Source of the DNA: CAVVSD01 sp963750895
GTDB lineage: Bacteria > Actinomycetota > Thermoleophilia > Solirubrobacterales > Solirubrobacteraceae
Reading direction: 5' to 3'
Assembly (NCBI GenBank): GCA_963750895.1
Contig: CAVVSD010000007.1
Location: forward strand, 62,001 to 126,000
DNA length: 64,000 nucleotides
The position numbers were made by a program, and so were the translations under genes. Positions 1 through 6,968 of this stretch are shown here, piece by piece; position 1 is the first letter of the stretch, and each line of letters starts with the position of its first letter. The notes under the pieces were generated by a model. The model was not told the origin of the DNA. It did not search any database and was given only the letters and a program-made list of their open reading frames with translations.

Positions 1-106
1 ACTCGCGCGCCACGGAGGAACCCGAGGCGGCTTGAGGGTGCGATGAGTCTCGCGGTGGCCGCCAGTCTGTTCTCCACCTCCGATCAACCGCAGCGAGGAG
101 AGCACG

Positions 107-685
107 ATGACCGCCACCTACACCTTCGACGTCTTCTCCAGCCTCGACGGCTACGGCGCCGCCAGCGCCAACTGGACCGGCTACTGGGGCAAGCAGGGCC
201 CGGAGTTGCTCGACCATCGCCTCGCCCTGTTCGACCAGGAGCAGCGGATGGTCTTCGGGGCCAAGACGCATCGGCTGTTCGCGGAGATGCTGGCCTCGAG
301 CACCGAGGACTCCGAGGTGCGCGACCCGTGGGTCACTGCGATGTGGAAGATGCCGGCGACGGTGGTGTCCTCGACGCTGGAAGAGCCCCTCGACTGGCCG
401 AACGCGACCGTCGTGAGCGGTGATGCCGTCGACGTCGTCGCCCGGCTCAAGGAGGAGTCCGACGTGCCGTTGCGCTCGCACGGCAGCCTGTCGATGAACC
501 GGGCGCTGATGGCCGCCGGTCTGGTCGACCGCGTCCAGGTGACGCTCTTCCCGGTCATCACCGGTGAGACCGGGCTCGACCCGATCTTCGGGGGCGCGGC
601 CGACTTCGACCTCGAGCTCATCGAGAGCCGGACGCTCGACGGTCGCACCCTGGAGCTCGTCTACCGGCCGACGCTCCACACCTGA
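107..685 (+). CDS. Dihydrofolate reductase family protein (RibD C-terminal-like)
   Basis: The 192-residue protein has the single-domain fold pattern of bacterial RibD-C/DHFR-like reductases, which use NADPH on pterin- or pyrimidine-like substrates. The N-terminus TYTFDVFSSLDGYG matches the start of this family, in which an S-x-DG segment lines the nucleotide site. Near residue 125 LRSHGSLSMNRALM fits the helix and Gly-rich turn that bind NADPH, and DRVQVTLFPVITGETGLDPIF is the usual family C-terminal block. GAGGAGAG lies a few bases before the ATG. It stands alone, followed by a regulatory region and a decayed exporter. The family is clear, but members in actinobacteria are mostly uncharacterised, so the substrate is unknown. 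Confidence 0.85.
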   Translation: MTATYTFDVFSSLDGYGAASANWTGYWGKQGPELLDHRLALFDQEQRMVFGAKTHRLFAEMLASSTEDSEVRDPWVTAMWKMPATVVSSTLEEPLDWPNATVVSGDAVDVVARLKEESDVPLRSHGSLSMNRALMAAGLVDRVQVTLFPVITGETGLDPIFGGAADFDLELIESRTLDGRTLELVYRPTLHT

Positions 686-736
686 GCGGGTCCAGGCACC
701 CGGACGCAGCAGCTCCCCATCGCATCGATCGGACGC

Positions 737-776
737 TTGACATCAGACACCGCTGTCTGATTTCATAATTCAGACA
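737..776 (+). promoter_or_regulatory. Promoter with two TetR-type palindromic operators
   Basis: TTGACA at 737-742 looks like a -35 box. It is followed at once by a perfect inverted repeat, TCAGACA-CCGC-TGTCTGA (743-760), and after the AT-rich TTTCATAAT by a second TCAGACA half-site at 770-776 with a weaker right half. CATAAT (764-769) is the best -10 candidate, at a long 21-bp spacing. A repressor bound here would block the promoter of the decayed MFS gene downstream. The decayed TetR gene at 2314 is the natural candidate regulator, by inference only. Confidence 0.6.
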
Positions 777-803
777 CACTGTCGTCTTTGAGATCGGGGC
801 ACC

Positions 804-2272
804 ATGCACAACCGACACCGCCTCCGGCCGCGACACCGAGCACACCCCACGCCCGTTCGCGCACGCGCTGGTCGCTTCTCCTGCTGCTGTCCGTCGCGCA
901 GCTGATGGTCATCCTCGACATCTAGCGCCGTGAACGTGGCGCTGCCTGATCTGGCGAAGAGATCTCGAACATCGGCCAAGGCCGACATCGGCTGGACGAT
1001 CACCAGCTACTCGCTGATCTTCGGCAGCCTGCTGCTGCTCGGCGGCCGCGCCGCGGACCTGCTCGGCCGACGCCGCGTCTTCCTCGCCGGCCTGGCCGTC
1101 TTCACCGCGTCATCGCTGGCCACGGCGCTCGCGAGCGACGCCACCATGCTCTTCGCCGCCCGCGCCGGCCAGGGCCTCGGCGCGCGATGCTGTCCCCGGC
1201 GGCGCTGTCGATCATCACGACCGCTTCCGGAGGGTCCAGAGCGCGCCAAGGCGCTCGCCGTGTGGGGTGCGGTCGGCGGCGCCGGTGCCGCGATCGGCGT
1301 CCTGCTCGGTGGAGCGCTGACCGAGCTCGTGGACTGGCGCGCGATCTTCTTCGTCAACCTGCCCGTCGGCGTCGTGCTGGCCGCCGGCGCGCATGGCATC
1401 TCGCTGCCCCGCGGACACGGCACGGCCGCAGATGGCGCGGCCTCGACCTGCGCGGCGCGCTGCTGGCCGTCGCCGGCTTCGGCGACGCTGGTCTACGCCC
1501 TCTCCCAGGCCCAGACGCAGCGGCTGGACCTCGTTGCAGACGCTCAGGCATCGGCGGCGCCGCGCTCGCCGGCCTGGCCGGATTCGCCGCGCGTGGAGCT
1601 GCGCACGCGCTCAGCCGCTGCTTCGCGTGCAGCGCCTCGCCGACCGTGCCGTCGGCGGCGGCTTCGTGATGATGCTCGCTGCCTCCGCGGTGCTGTTCGG
1701 CTCCTTCCTGCTGTCGTCGCTGTACCTGCAGAACGTGCTCGGGACCGGCGCGCTCGAGACCGGGCTGGCGTTCCTGCCGTTCGCCGTAGGCGATCGGCGC
1801 CGGCGTCCACGTGGGCAGCCACGTCGATAGACCCACGCCGGGCGTGCGGGTCCCGCTCGCGGCCGGCTTCGCGATCGCGGCGGCGGGGATGCTGCTGCTC
1901 TCCGGCGTCAGCGCCGGACGGCAGCTACACCGCCGACGTGCTGCCCGGCATGCTCGTCGCCGGCATCGGCCTCGGGATCATCCTCGTGTACGGTGTCCGT
2001 CGCGGTCCTCACGGGCGCCGCCGACCACGAGACGCGGGATGCTGTCGGGCCTCAACACCACCGGCCATGAGATCGGCGGCTCGTTCGGCATCGCAGTCCT
2101 GGCCACCATCGCCGCAGGCACCGCCGGCCCGACCGACGCCGCCGCCGCGGGCTGGCCGACGGCATCGGCGACGCGTTCCTGGCCGCCGCCGTCATCGCCG
2201 GCGTCGCGAGCGCCGCCGCGCTGGATCATCCTCCCGTCCTCGAGGACGTTCCTGCCCGAAGCTGCGCGCTAG
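804..2272 (+). pseudogene. DHA2-type MFS multidrug exporter, multiply frameshifted
   Basis: Reading this stretch in shifting frames recovers a 14-TM EmrB/QacA-like exporter in the right order. SVAQLMVILD is at about 890-920, then VNVALPDLAKRS and a motif-A-like GGRAADLLGRRRVF. MLSPAALSIITT follows in a new frame near 1187, WGAVGGAGAAIGVLLGGAL near 1262, SLYLQNVLGTGALETGLAF near 1717, and LNTTGHEIGGSFGIAVLAT near 2050. At least eight single-base indels are needed, the first at about 921 where a stop follows VILDI. No continuous frame covers more than a few helices, so no working transporter can be made. The flanking genes are intact, which argues for real decay over generally poor sequence, though low-quality assembly cannot be excluded. 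Confidence 0.8.
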
Positions 2273-2313
2273 CACCGCCGCGTGGCCGTGCACTGACGAC
2301 GACGTCCAGGGAG

Positions 2314-2636
2314 ATGTGGCGCGCGGACGCCGAACGCAGCATCGCACGCGATCCTCGACGCCGCCGTCGACGCGCTGGCGGGCGATCCCGAGGCCAGCAT
2401 GGCCGAGATCGCGCGCCGCGCGGGCGTCGTGCGCGCGACGATCTACGTGCACTTCCCGACCCGCGAAGCGCTGCATGGACGCGGTCACCCACAAAGCGAT
2501 CGTGGAGGTCGACCGCGGTCGATCGAGGCCGCCGAGCCGCCCGCGGCGACCCCGGCCGAAGCGCTGCGCACGCGTGCGTCGCCGCGGCTGGCGGACCCTC
2601 GGGCGCTACCACGGAGCCGTGCGGTTCTGGCCCTAG
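2314..2636 (+). pseudogene. TetR/AcrR family regulator, frameshifted and truncated
   Basis: Joining three frames gives a TetR DNA-binding domain: MWRADAERSIAR, then ILDAAVDALAGDPEASMAEI, ARRAGVVRATIYVHFPTREA (the helix-turn-helix with the family Y-x-HF), then MDAVTHKAIVEVDR. The shifts lie near 2350, 2475 and 2515. After GWRTLGRYHGA the frame stops, and the ADH start follows 10 bp later, so most of the ligand-binding domain is missing. It lies directly behind the decayed MFS gene and probably once repressed it through the palindromes near 743-776. Confidence 0.75.
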
Positions 2637-2646
2637 CGTCACGACC

Positions 2647-3666
2647 ATGAGCACGTCACGCGTCGTCCAGGTCCCGGCCCCGGGCCAGGGACTGCAGCTC
2701 GCCGAGCGCGAGATCCCTCGACCCGCCCGCGGCGAGGTCCTCGTCCGGATCGAGGCCTGCGGCGTCTGCCACTCCGACTCGCTCACGGTCGAGGGTGCGG
2801 TGCCGTCCATCGCGTATCCGATCGTGCCCGGGCACGAGATCGCCGGGCGCATCGAGGCCGTCGGCGAGGGCGTCGTCCCGTGGGAGGTCGGCCAGCGGGT
2901 CGGTGTCGGCTGGTTCGGCGGGAACTGCGGGCACTGCGATCCGTGCCGCCGCGGCGACATGATCAGCTGCGTCAACGGCCAGGTCCCGGGGATCGCCTAC
3001 GACGGCGGCTACGCCGATCACGTGGTCGTCCCGGCCGGCGCCCTGGCGGCGATCCCGGACGACCTGTCCGCCGAGGAGGCCGCACCGCTGCTCTGCGCCG
3101 GCATCACGACGTTCAACGCGTTGCGCGAGAGCGGCGCGCGGCCTGGTGACCTCGTCGCCGTCCTCGGGATCGGGGGTCTCGGCCATCTCGGCGTGCAGTT
3201 CGCGCGCCGCATGGGCTTCGAGACCGTGGCCGTCGCCCGCGGGACCGACAAGCGCGACGGGGCGCTGGCGCTGGGCGCGCACCACTACATCGACTCCACC
3301 ACGAGCGATGTCGCGGCAGCGCTGCAGGACCTCGGCGGCGCGTCGACGATCCTCGCCACGGTGACGGCACCCGATGCGATGAGCGCCGCGGTCGGCGGCC
3401 TGCGGCCGCGGGGGCAGATGGTCGTCGTCGGGGCGTCGGCCGAGCCCATGCAGATCCCGCCGTTCGCGCTCATCCCCGGTAGCACCGGCGTGGTCGGTCA
3501 CGCGTCGGGCACGTCGAAGGACTCCGAGGACACGTTGCGCTTCAGCGTCCTGACCGACGTGCACCCGCAGATCGAGATCTACCCGCTCGAGCAGGCGGCC
3601 GAGGGGTACGCGCGGATGATGAGCGGAGCGGCGCGCTTCCGCGTGGTGCTGACGATGGGTTCGTGA
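2647..3666 (+). CDS. Zinc-dependent alcohol dehydrogenase (MDR family)
   Basis: This 339-residue medium-chain dehydrogenase should oxidise alcohols or reduce aldehydes with NAD(P). Catalytic zinc ligands are in CGVCHSD (Cys, residues about 39-42) and PGHE (His-Glu about 61-64). Structural zinc cysteines are in NCGHCDPCRRGDMISC. The nucleotide-binding turn is GIGGLGHLG. The sequence is closest to the AdhA-type alcohol dehydrogenases that often sit next to regulators. The ATG at 2647 was chosen because the family N-terminus begins a few residues later; the same frame stays open upstream through the TetR remnant. The stop overlaps the next gene start (TGATG), so the two are probably co-transcribed. 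Confidence 0.9.
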   Translation: MSTSRVVQVPAPGQGLQLAEREIPRPARGEVLVRIEACGVCHSDSLTVEGAVPSIAYPIVPGHEIAGRIEAVGEGVVPWEVGQRVGVGWFGGNCGHCDPCRRGDMISCVNGQVPGIAYDGGYADHVVVPAGALAAIPDDLSAEEAAPLLCAGITTFNALRESGARPGDLVAVLGIGGLGHLGVQFARRMGFETVAVARGTDKRDGALALGAHHYIDSTTSDVAAALQDLGGASTILATVTAPDAMSAAVGGLRPRGQMVVVGASAEPMQIPPFALIPGSTGVVGHASGTSKDSEDTLRFSVLTDVHPQIEIYPLEQAAEGYARMMSGAARFRVVLTMGS

Positions 3667-4436
3667 TGTCGATCGTCCTCGTCACCGGCTCCAACGACGG
3701 CCTCGGCCGCGACGCCGCCCGCCGCCTCGTCGACGACGGCCACCGGGTCGTCGGCCACGCCCGCAACACGGAGAAGGCCGACGCGCTGCGCCGCGAGCTG
3801 CCGGGCCTCGCCGAGGTCCTCGTCGCCGACCTGTCCAGCGCGACCCAGGTGCAGCGGATGGCGGGGGAGGCCAACGCGATCGGGACCTTCGACGCGGTCA
3901 TCCACAACGCGGGCATCGGCTTCCGCGAGCCGGACCGCAACGCGACCGAGGACGGGCATGCGCGCACCCTGGCCGTCAACGCGCTCGCGCCCTACCTGCT
4001 CACGGCCCTCATGGAGCCCGCCGGGCGCCTCGTGTACCTGACGAGTGGCCTGCACGAGCAGGGCGCGACCGACCTCGACGACCTCGACTGGACCGAGCGT
4101 CCGTGGGACGGCAGGCAGGCGTACGCGGACTCCAAGCTCTTCGACGCGACGCTCGCCGCGGCGATGGCCCGGCGGAGGCCGGACACCGTCGCGACCTCGG
4201 TCACGCCGGGCTGGGTGGCGACGAAGATGGGCGGCCCCGGCGCGCCGGACGACTACGACGCCGGCTCGATCACCCAGGTCTGGCTCGCCGTCTCGGACGA
4301 CCCGGAGGCGCTGCACAGCGGGGCGCTCTACTACCACCAGGCGCCGCGTCACGCCCACCCGGCGGTCGCCGACGAGGCCTTCGGGGAGCGGCTCCTCGAC
4401 GCCTTCGCACGGCTCACCGGCGTGCCGCTGCCCTGA
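3666..4436 (+). CDS. Short-chain dehydrogenase/reductase
   Basis: The 256-residue SDR has the cofactor motif TGSNDGLG near the N-terminus, NAG at about residue 86, a conserved STG-type Ser region (YLTSGLHEQG) and the catalytic Tyr-x3-Lys in YADSK. The substrate is not evident. The ATG at 3666 overlaps the ADH stop by one base; a GTG at 3663 is an alternative one codon earlier. Translational coupling to the dehydrogenase suggests both act on one pathway, perhaps detoxification of a carbonyl compound. It ends 3 bp before the convergent arsM stop. Confidence 0.85.
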   Translation: MSIVLVTGSNDGLGRDAARRLVDDGHRVVGHARNTEKADALRRELPGLAEVLVADLSSATQVQRMAGEANAIGTFDAVIHNAGIGFREPDRNATEDGHARTLAVNALAPYLLTALMEPAGRLVYLTSGLHEQGATDLDDLDWTERPWDGRQAYADSKLFDATLAAAMARRRPDTVATSVTPGWVATKMGGPGAPDDYDAGSITQVWLAVSDDPEALHSGALYYHQAPRHAHPAVADEAFGERLLDAFARLTGVPLP

Positions 4437-4439
4437 CCG

Positions 4440-5300
4440 TCAGCTGCAGCCGCACCCACCGCCCGCGGTCGCCTCTGCGCCGCAGCACTCGTCCTTGGCC
4501 GCGGGCTCGCAGCACGTCGCCTGTGCGTCGGCGGCGCAGCAGTCCGTGTCGGGCTTGCGTGCGCGGACGATGGCCGACCCGGCCTTCTCGTGGACGCGGT
4601 GCGTCTCGGTGATGTCGATGTCGGTCAGGCCGGCGGCGGTGAGCGCCGCGACGAACTCATCGCGCGTGAGCGCGCCGGCGATGCAGCCGGTGTAGGCGGC
4701 CATGTCGGCCTTCGTGGCCGCGTCCATGTCGGGGTCGGCGATCACGTCGGAGACGGCGAATCGCCCGCCGGGCTTCAGGACACGCGCAGCCTCGCGGAGC
4801 ACCTGCTGCTTGTCGCCGGCGAGGTTGATGACGCAGTTGGAGATGACCACGTCGACGGTGTCCGCAGGGAGGGGGATCGCCTCGATGTCGCCCTTGAGCC
4901 ACTCGACGTTCTCCACGCCCGCCTCGACCTGGTTGCGGCGTGCGAGCGCGAGCATCTCGTCGAGCTCGTCGAGTCCGTACGCCTTGCCGGCCGGGCCGAC
5001 GCGGCGAGCGGACAGCAGCACGTCGATGCCGCCGCCGGAGCCGAGGTCGAGGACCGTCTCGCCCTCGTGCAGCTCGGCGACCGCGGTGGGGTTGCCGCAG
5101 CCGAGTGACGCCAGCACGGCGGTGTCGGGCAGCTCACCGCGCTGCTCGGCCGCGTACAGACCCGCGCCGAACTCCTGGCGCTGCTCGTCGGTGATCACCG
5201 CGGCCTCCGGTCCACAACACGACGCCTGCTCGTCGCCGGCTGCGACGCGAGCGGCGGCGGCGTACCGGGCACGGACCGCCTCACGGGTGCTCTCCATCAT
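4440..5300 (-). CDS. arsM: Arsenite S-adenosylmethionine methyltransferase
   Basis: A 286-residue methyltransferase that would convert As(III) to methylated arsenicals. The SAM site is LDLGSGGGIDVLLSARRVG. Candidate arsenite-binding cysteines are in SCCGPEA near residue 27, SNCVINLAGDK, and the YTGCIAGAL loop. The last 36 residues carry eight cysteines in CC pairs and CGC, a Cys-rich tail seen in some ArsM proteins and likely to bind As(III). The start is the first of two adjacent ATG codons (5300 or 5297). It overlaps the arsR stop by one base (TGATG), so the pair forms an arsR-arsM operon. Confidence 0.93.
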   Translation of the reverse strand: MMESTREAVRARYAAAARVAAGDEQASCCGPEAAVITDEQRQEFGAGLYAAEQRGELPDTAVLASLGCGNPTAVAELHEGETVLDLGSGGGIDVLLSARRVGPAGKAYGLDELDEMLALARRNQVEAGVENVEWLKGDIEAIPLPADTVDVVISNCVINLAGDKQQVLREAARVLKPGGRFAVSDVIADPDMDAATKADMAAYTGCIAGALTRDEFVAALTAAGLTDIDITETHRVHEKAGSAIVRARKPDTDCCAADAQATCCEPAAKDECCGAEATAGGGCGCS

Positions 5301-5656
5301 CAGTCTCCGATCCACGCTGCCAGCGGCGCGAGCGCCTCGGGCTTGACGTAGTAGTAGGCCCACAGGCCCTGGCGTTCGAAGTCCACGAGGCCGGCGTCGC
5401 GGAGCTTCTTCAGATGGTGCGACAGCGTCGACTGCCCGATGTCGAAGAGCGGGACCAGCTCGCAGACGCAGACCTTGCCCGCGTGCTTGCGGAGCACGTC
5501 GACGAGCTGGATGCGCACCGGGTCCCCGAGCGCCTTGGCCACCTCCGCGAGCCGGATCGCCTCGTCCGCTGCGACGTCGGGGAGGACGAGCGGCTCGCAG
5601 CAGGGCTCCCCGACCGGGCGCTTCTGCTTCGGCGCAAGAACTAGATCGACACTCAT
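5300..5656 (-). CDS. arsR: ArsR-family arsenical-responsive repressor
   Basis: A 118-residue winged-helix repressor. KVCVCELVPLFDIGQSTLSH contains the C-V-C-E-L metal-binding helix typical of As(III)-sensing ArsR, followed by recognition helix residues SHHLKKLRDAGLV and the wing QGLWAYYYVKPEAL. An additional Cys pair, EPCCEP, sits near residue 20. The ATG at 5656 starts MSVDLVLAPK; no Shine-Dalgarno lies upstream and a -10-like TATTAC is only a few bases before, so translation is probably leaderless. It is divergent from arsC and co-directional with arsM, and should repress both. Confidence 0.92.
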   Translation of the reverse strand: MSVDLVLAPKQKRPVGEPCCEPLVLPDVAADEAIRLAEVAKALGDPVRIQLVDVLRKHAGKVCVCELVPLFDIGQSTLSHHLKKLRDAGLVDFERQGLWAYYYVKPEALAPLAAWIGD

Positions 5657-5677
5657 CGATGTAATAGCGTACAGCCC
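5657..5677. promoter_or_regulatory. Overlapping divergent leaderless promoters of the ars locus
   Basis: Only 21 bp separate the arsR ATG and the arsC GTG. On the plus strand TAGCGT (5665-5670) lies 7 bases before the GTG; on the minus strand TATTAC (5666-5661) lies 4 bases before the arsR ATG. Neither gene has room for a ribosome binding site. The palindrome CATCGATG straddles the arsR start (5654-5661) and ATCGA recurs at 5645, so an ArsR dimer here would cover both promoters. Motif assignment is by eye. Confidence 0.5.
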
Positions 5678-6151
5678 GTGGCAAACGTCCTCTTCGTCTG
5701 CAAGGCGAACGCCGGCCGATCGCAGATGAGCCAGGCTCTTCTCGAGCGCGTCGCCGGCGATCGCCACGAAGCACGCTCCGCGGGCAGCGAAGCCGATCCC
5801 ACGGGTTCCGTGCATCCGCCCGTCGTCGAGGTGATGCGCGAGCTGGGCATCGATCTCGCCGACCGGCGCCCGCACCGACTCGATCGCGCCGACGCCGAAT
5901 GGGCCGACGTGGTCGTCACGATGGGCTGCGGCGACGCCTGCCCCTACATCCCGGGGAAGCGATACGTCGACTGGGACCTCCCCGATCCGAAGGGACTCCC
6001 GGTCGACGAGGTCCGCGCCGTCAGGGATGAGATCGGCGTGCGGATCGACGCGCTCGTCGCGGAGCTGGGCTACAGCCCGTGGTGTGCGGATCGGCAGTTA
6101 AGGTCGCCGCACTCAGCGCAGGACTGCAGCGTGGTCCCACGCTTCGCGTAG
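5678..6151 (+). CDS. arsC: Arsenate reductase, low-molecular-weight phosphatase fold
   Basis: The 157-residue protein reduces arsenate to arsenite. The active P-loop VCKANAGRS (C-x5-R-S, Cys8) opens the protein. MGCGDACPYIPGKRYVDW with two further cysteines, and DLPDPKG with the general-acid Asp, are diagnostic of the thioredoxin- or mycothiol-coupled ArsC group. The GTG start is set by the family N-terminus. About 25 residues after the ELGYSP segment have no family counterpart and look like read-through into spacer sequence. It is divergent from arsR-arsM: ArsC makes As(III), which ArsM then methylates. Confidence 0.9.
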   Translation: MANVLFVCKANAGRSQMSQALLERVAGDRHEARSAGSEADPTGSVHPPVVEVMRELGIDLADRRPHRLDRADAEWADVVVTMGCGDACPYIPGKRYVDWDLPDPKGLPVDEVRAVRDEIGVRIDALVAELGYSPWCADRQLRSPHSAQDCSVVPRFA

Positions 6152-6273
6152 GCCACGAGGCGGCCGCGCGACCCGCCCGAGGGAGTAGCCTCGCCGTGGA
6201 GCGGCGGGTCCTTCCCTCCTCCTCTCGCGCGCCACCGACCGCGAGGTCACGCCCGACCAGAGGTCTTCCAGCC

Positions 6274-6492
6274 ATGGCGCACCCTTCCGATCACGAGAGC
6301 GGTCCCACCATCACCGCGAGGCTCGACGACGGGCCCATGAAGGGGCAGCGCATCGAGACCGAGATCGTCCAGGGCCGCGCGCCGTCCACGATCGATGCGA
6401 CGGCCGACGACGGCACCACGTGCCGCTACGTCCTCGCGGACTGGGAGCAGAGCGGCCCGTCGGCCGCGTACACGTTCCTCTACCGCGTGTAG
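6274..6492 (+). CDS. Small hypothetical protein, 72 residues
   Basis: I do not recognise this gene. It encodes a short acidic protein with ITARLDDGPMKGQRIETEIV in its first half and DGTTCRYVLADWEQ near the C-terminus, ending in YTFLYRV. The alternating pattern suggests a small beta-barrel, and there is no signal peptide or membrane segment. Codon use matches its neighbours. It is flanked by arsC upstream (122 bp gap with nothing recognisable) and a convergent DUF1801 gene. Confidence 0.6.
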   Translation: MAHPSDHESGPTITARLDDGPMKGQRIETEIVQGRAPSTIDATADDGTTCRYVLADWEQSGPSAAYTFLYRV

Positions 6493-6511
6493 GGAGATCC
6501 GCGGCGGGTGA

Positions 6512-6901
6512 TCAGCGCTTCGCCTTGGACTCGTTGAGGTCCACGGCCTCGCGGATGAGGGCCTTGAACGCCGCCTCGTCGATCGCATCGCCCTCGTGGA
6601 AGTCGATCGCGCGGCGGACGTTGCCCTCGAGGCTGGAGTTGAACAGGCCGGAGGGGTCCTCCAGCGAGGCGCCCTTGGCGAACGTCACCTTCACGGCGGC
6701 CTTGTAGGACTCGCCCGTGCAGAGCATCCCCTCGTGGTACCAGGTGGGAACGCCGCGCCACTTCCACTCCTCGACGACGTCGGGCTCGGCCTCCTTGATC
6801 AGCGCACGAAGCCGGGCGAGCGTCTCGCCGCGCCAGTCGCCCAGCTCCTCGATGCGCTGATCGATCAGCTCGGATGGAGAGGTTTCGTTCTCCTTTGCCA
6901 T
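6512..6901 (-). CDS. DUF1801 (YdhG-like) protein
   Basis: The 129-residue protein matches the YdhG/DUF1801 fold: LARLRALIKEAEPDVVEEWK near residue 30 is followed by GVPTWYHEGMLCTGESYK and VKVTFAKGASLEDPSGLFN, then a helix rich in charged residues. Proteins of this fold are small, cytosolic and of unknown function. The ATG at 6901 was preferred to the one at 6907 because GAGGAGG lies 7 bases before it but abuts the other. The start region overlaps the upstream end of the divergent peptidase frame. Confidence 0.8.
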   Translation of the reverse strand: MAKENETSPSELIDQRIEELGDWRGETLARLRALIKEAEPDVVEEWKWRGVPTWYHEGMLCTGESYKAAVKVTFAKGASLEDPSGLFNSSLEGNVRRAIDFHEGDAIDEAAFKALIREAVDLNESKAKR

Positions 6902-6968
6902 GCCCATGCCTCCTCGGTTCGACGGGTGCCTAGCGCCAAGTGCCCGGATTCTGGTACAAGACCGTGCC

